NCBI RefSeq assembly: GCF_021729085.1
Contig: NZ_JAJSAR010000001.1
Span: forward strand, 1,612,001-1,676,000
DNA: 64,000 bases
Reading direction: 5' to 3'
DNA from: Pseudohongiella sp. O18
GTDB lineage: Bacteria > Pseudomonadota > Gammaproteobacteria > Pseudomonadales > Pseudohongiellaceae
Below, in pieces: positions 62,717 through 64,000 of the stretch (position 1 is the first letter of the stretch; the number at the start of each line of letters is the position of its first letter). A program made the translations under genes and the position numbers. The notes beneath the pieces were generated by a model. That model saw only the letters and a program-made list of their open reading frames with translations, searched no databases and was not told the DNA's origin.

Positions 62717-64000
62717 AACAATGCCTCAATATCGCCATCATTCCACTGTGCCAGTACTTCGCGGATGTCCGCCGCCAGGTCAGTTATTTCGTGACTTTCA
62801 ACAGTTTCAGGCAATAAATCCAGACCCATTGACACGTACAGGTTAGCGACCGCACTGTGAACTTCTGCATACGCCCTGAAGCTGTTTACCTCAGCATAGA
62901 TCGCCGCCATGCGAGCACGTATTCTCTGCAGTGGGCTTTGCGCGGAGTTATCCGCGGCCTGACTGACGGCCAGGAAGATACGGCTCTCGATGTCATCCAG
63001 GACCCGAGCCCGATCGAACGACTTACTTGCGCGCAAGTATTGCTGATAGCTTACATGGACCTGTGTTAATGCAGCCATACTGAGCGACAGTCTGCGCATT
63101 TCCGCCACGTCTTCAGCCGCCTCTGCTGCCCGCATCGCGCTGGGGCCACTGGCCAGATTTAGCAGGTTCCAGCTCAGCCGGGCGGCTGCGTCGGCCCAGT
63201 TCTGATTAACCAGGTAAGAATTGCTGTCGTAGTTCGCTGAAGTACTGAGCGTGAGGCTCGGGAACAGTCGCAGCAGCGCTTTACGTGTTTCAGCCGCGGA
63301 AATCCGTTGCTGGTAACGCTCCTCAATCAACTCAGGTCGACGCAGCAACGCCAGCTCTTCCATGTCTTCAATTGCCATGTCGAGTTGTGGTGCCTGCATT
63401 TCATCTGTAGCTGGGAGTGCCAGTGAGAACGGCTCTCCCGGCCTCAATCCCATTAATGAAGCAAGCTCGGCTTTAGCTATCGCCAGGTCCATCTCCATGC
63501 CTTCAAGCTCGCGAATAACCTCGACCAGGCCTTTCTGGTACTGCAAAGACTCCAGTGGCGGTGTCAGTCGCTGCGATTCCACTTCGCGCGCATCAACCAG
63601 TGCCTGACGAGCCTCGACCAGTAATGGTTCGACTTGCCGATACAAAGGTTCTGCAGTCGCGGCCCGCCAGTAGGCTGCCCTGACTTGCTGTACGACTTGA
63701 TTGACAACACGGCGTCGACGTTCCTGCGCTATCAGATACTGATCGGCATTCTGGTGTGCCTGGTAGTAGCTGACACCAAAGTCCAGGACATTCCAGCTCA
63801 TGTTCAGGTTCGCTGTTCCAAGATTACGATCCTGACTTAATGAAGGGTCGGTTGTCACATTCCCGGTGCCGGTGTCTCGGCTCAGATTCAGGTTTTCATT
63901 TGAACGGGTGACATAGCCAGAATTGAGTGCCAGAGTTGGCAGCATATCAAATCTAGACAAATGCAATTGATTGTTGCGTAGCACTTCTTCCATCAGCATC
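62713..64000 (-). CDS. TolC-family outer-membrane channel, 5' end beyond the window
   Basis: At least 428 residues in frame, running off the right edge. The edge ATG (63999) falls inside the first TolC repeat (RFDMLPTLALNSGYVTRSNE), so the true start lies outside. The second repeat is visible from ETRKALLRLFPSLTLSTSAN and NWADAAARLSWNLLNLASGP. Heptad-rich helical stretches and the Pro/Ser-Leu pattern are typical of channel-tunnels. It opens the operon TolC-HlyD-GAF/HlyD-M50 and would form the outer-membrane duct. Genes left of it on the minus strand are unseen. Confidence 0.9.
   Translation of the reverse strand, partial: MLMEEVLRNNQLHLSRFDMLPTLALNSGYVTRSNENLNLSRDTGTGNVTTDPSLSQDRNLGTANLNMSWNVLDFGVSYYQAHQNADQYLIAQERRRRVVNQVVQQVRAAYWRAATAEPLYRQVEPLLVEARQALVDAREVESQRLTPPLESLQYQKGLVEVIRELEGMEMDLAIAKAELASLMGLRPGEPFSLALPATDEMQAPQLDMAIEDMEELALLRRPELIEERYQQRISAAETRKALLRLFPSLTLSTSANYDSNSYLVNQNWADAAARLSWNLLNLASGPSAMRAAEAAEDVAEMRRLSLSMAALTQVHVSYQQYLRASKSFDRARVLDDIESRIFLAVSQAADNSAQSPLQRIRARMAAIYAEVNSFRAYAEVHSAVANLYVSMGLDLLPETVESHEITDLAADIREVLAQWNDGDIEALL

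Noticed and set aside
1-64000. CRISPR arrays, prophage, plasmid or replication origin features
   Set aside because: No regularly spaced direct repeats, phage structural genes, integrases or DnaA-box clusters were seen anywhere in the window.

Overview
The window reads as chromosomal DNA of a free-living, probably marine, aerobic gammaproteobacterium. The basis is three TonB-dependent receptors, a PiuC hydroxylase, IcmF, minimal PutA, DadA, speA/speB, a TAXI-type TRAP transporter, an HAE1-type RND pump and SLC13 permeases with RCK_C domains. No rRNA, tRNA, CRISPR array, transposase or phage gene was seen. A closer taxonomic placement cannot be made from the sequence alone. Genes are packed tightly on both strands, with many 4-nt (ATGA/GTGA) overlaps.

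Layout. 1-7.7 kb: a truncated methyltransferase, then an iron-uptake neighbourhood (two TonB-dependent receptors, PiuC with a Fur-box-like site, a GGE-repeat lipoprotein). 7.7-12.7 kb: thiolase and LiuR-like MerR regulator, divergent from icmF with a perfect 16-bp palindrome inside the promoter. 12.7-17.7 kb: ArsR/AHSA1 pair with a strong palindromic operator, TauE exporter, EVE protein, dadA and a divergent Lrp regulator with an Lrp-type palindrome, and a lipoprotein. 17.7-22.0 kb: class II aldolase, putA, YqaA. 22.1-27.3 kb: a third TonB-dependent receptor, a REC-EAL response regulator and a PQQ dehydrogenase. 27.4-31.1 kb: a speB-speA-2OG-oxygenase operon. 31.4-38.0 kb: RND adaptor and pump, beta-carbonic anhydrase, copC-copD. 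38.0-39.7 kb: a Na/Pi cotransporter preceded by a Pho-box-like promoter.

39.7-40.6 kb is an 825-base gene-free gap between two convergent genes. It holds two inverted copies of an elaborate structured element of about 200 and 244 nt. Their helices covary, and the G.U pairs indicate which strand is the RNA. I recognise no known RNA class in it, and it is the strongest candidate here for something undescribed.

40.6-53.3 kb is almost all on the minus strand: a TM2-DUF58-TgpA-MoxR-TPR-MFS run, a TAXI-TRAP pair and two FlgO-like lipoproteins. 53.6-58.4 kb: two SLC13/RCK_C permeases around a NIPSNAP protein. 58.4-64 kb: an export-type operon entering from the right edge (TolC, HlyD, GAF-HlyD fusion, PqqD-like/M50/HlyD fusion) with no ABC ATPase in view.

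Taken together the genes describe a cell that burns amino acids (proline, D-amino acids, probably leucine/valine-derived acyl-CoAs), scavenges iron and phosphate, makes putrescine from arginine, and exports toxic compounds and an unknown substrate.
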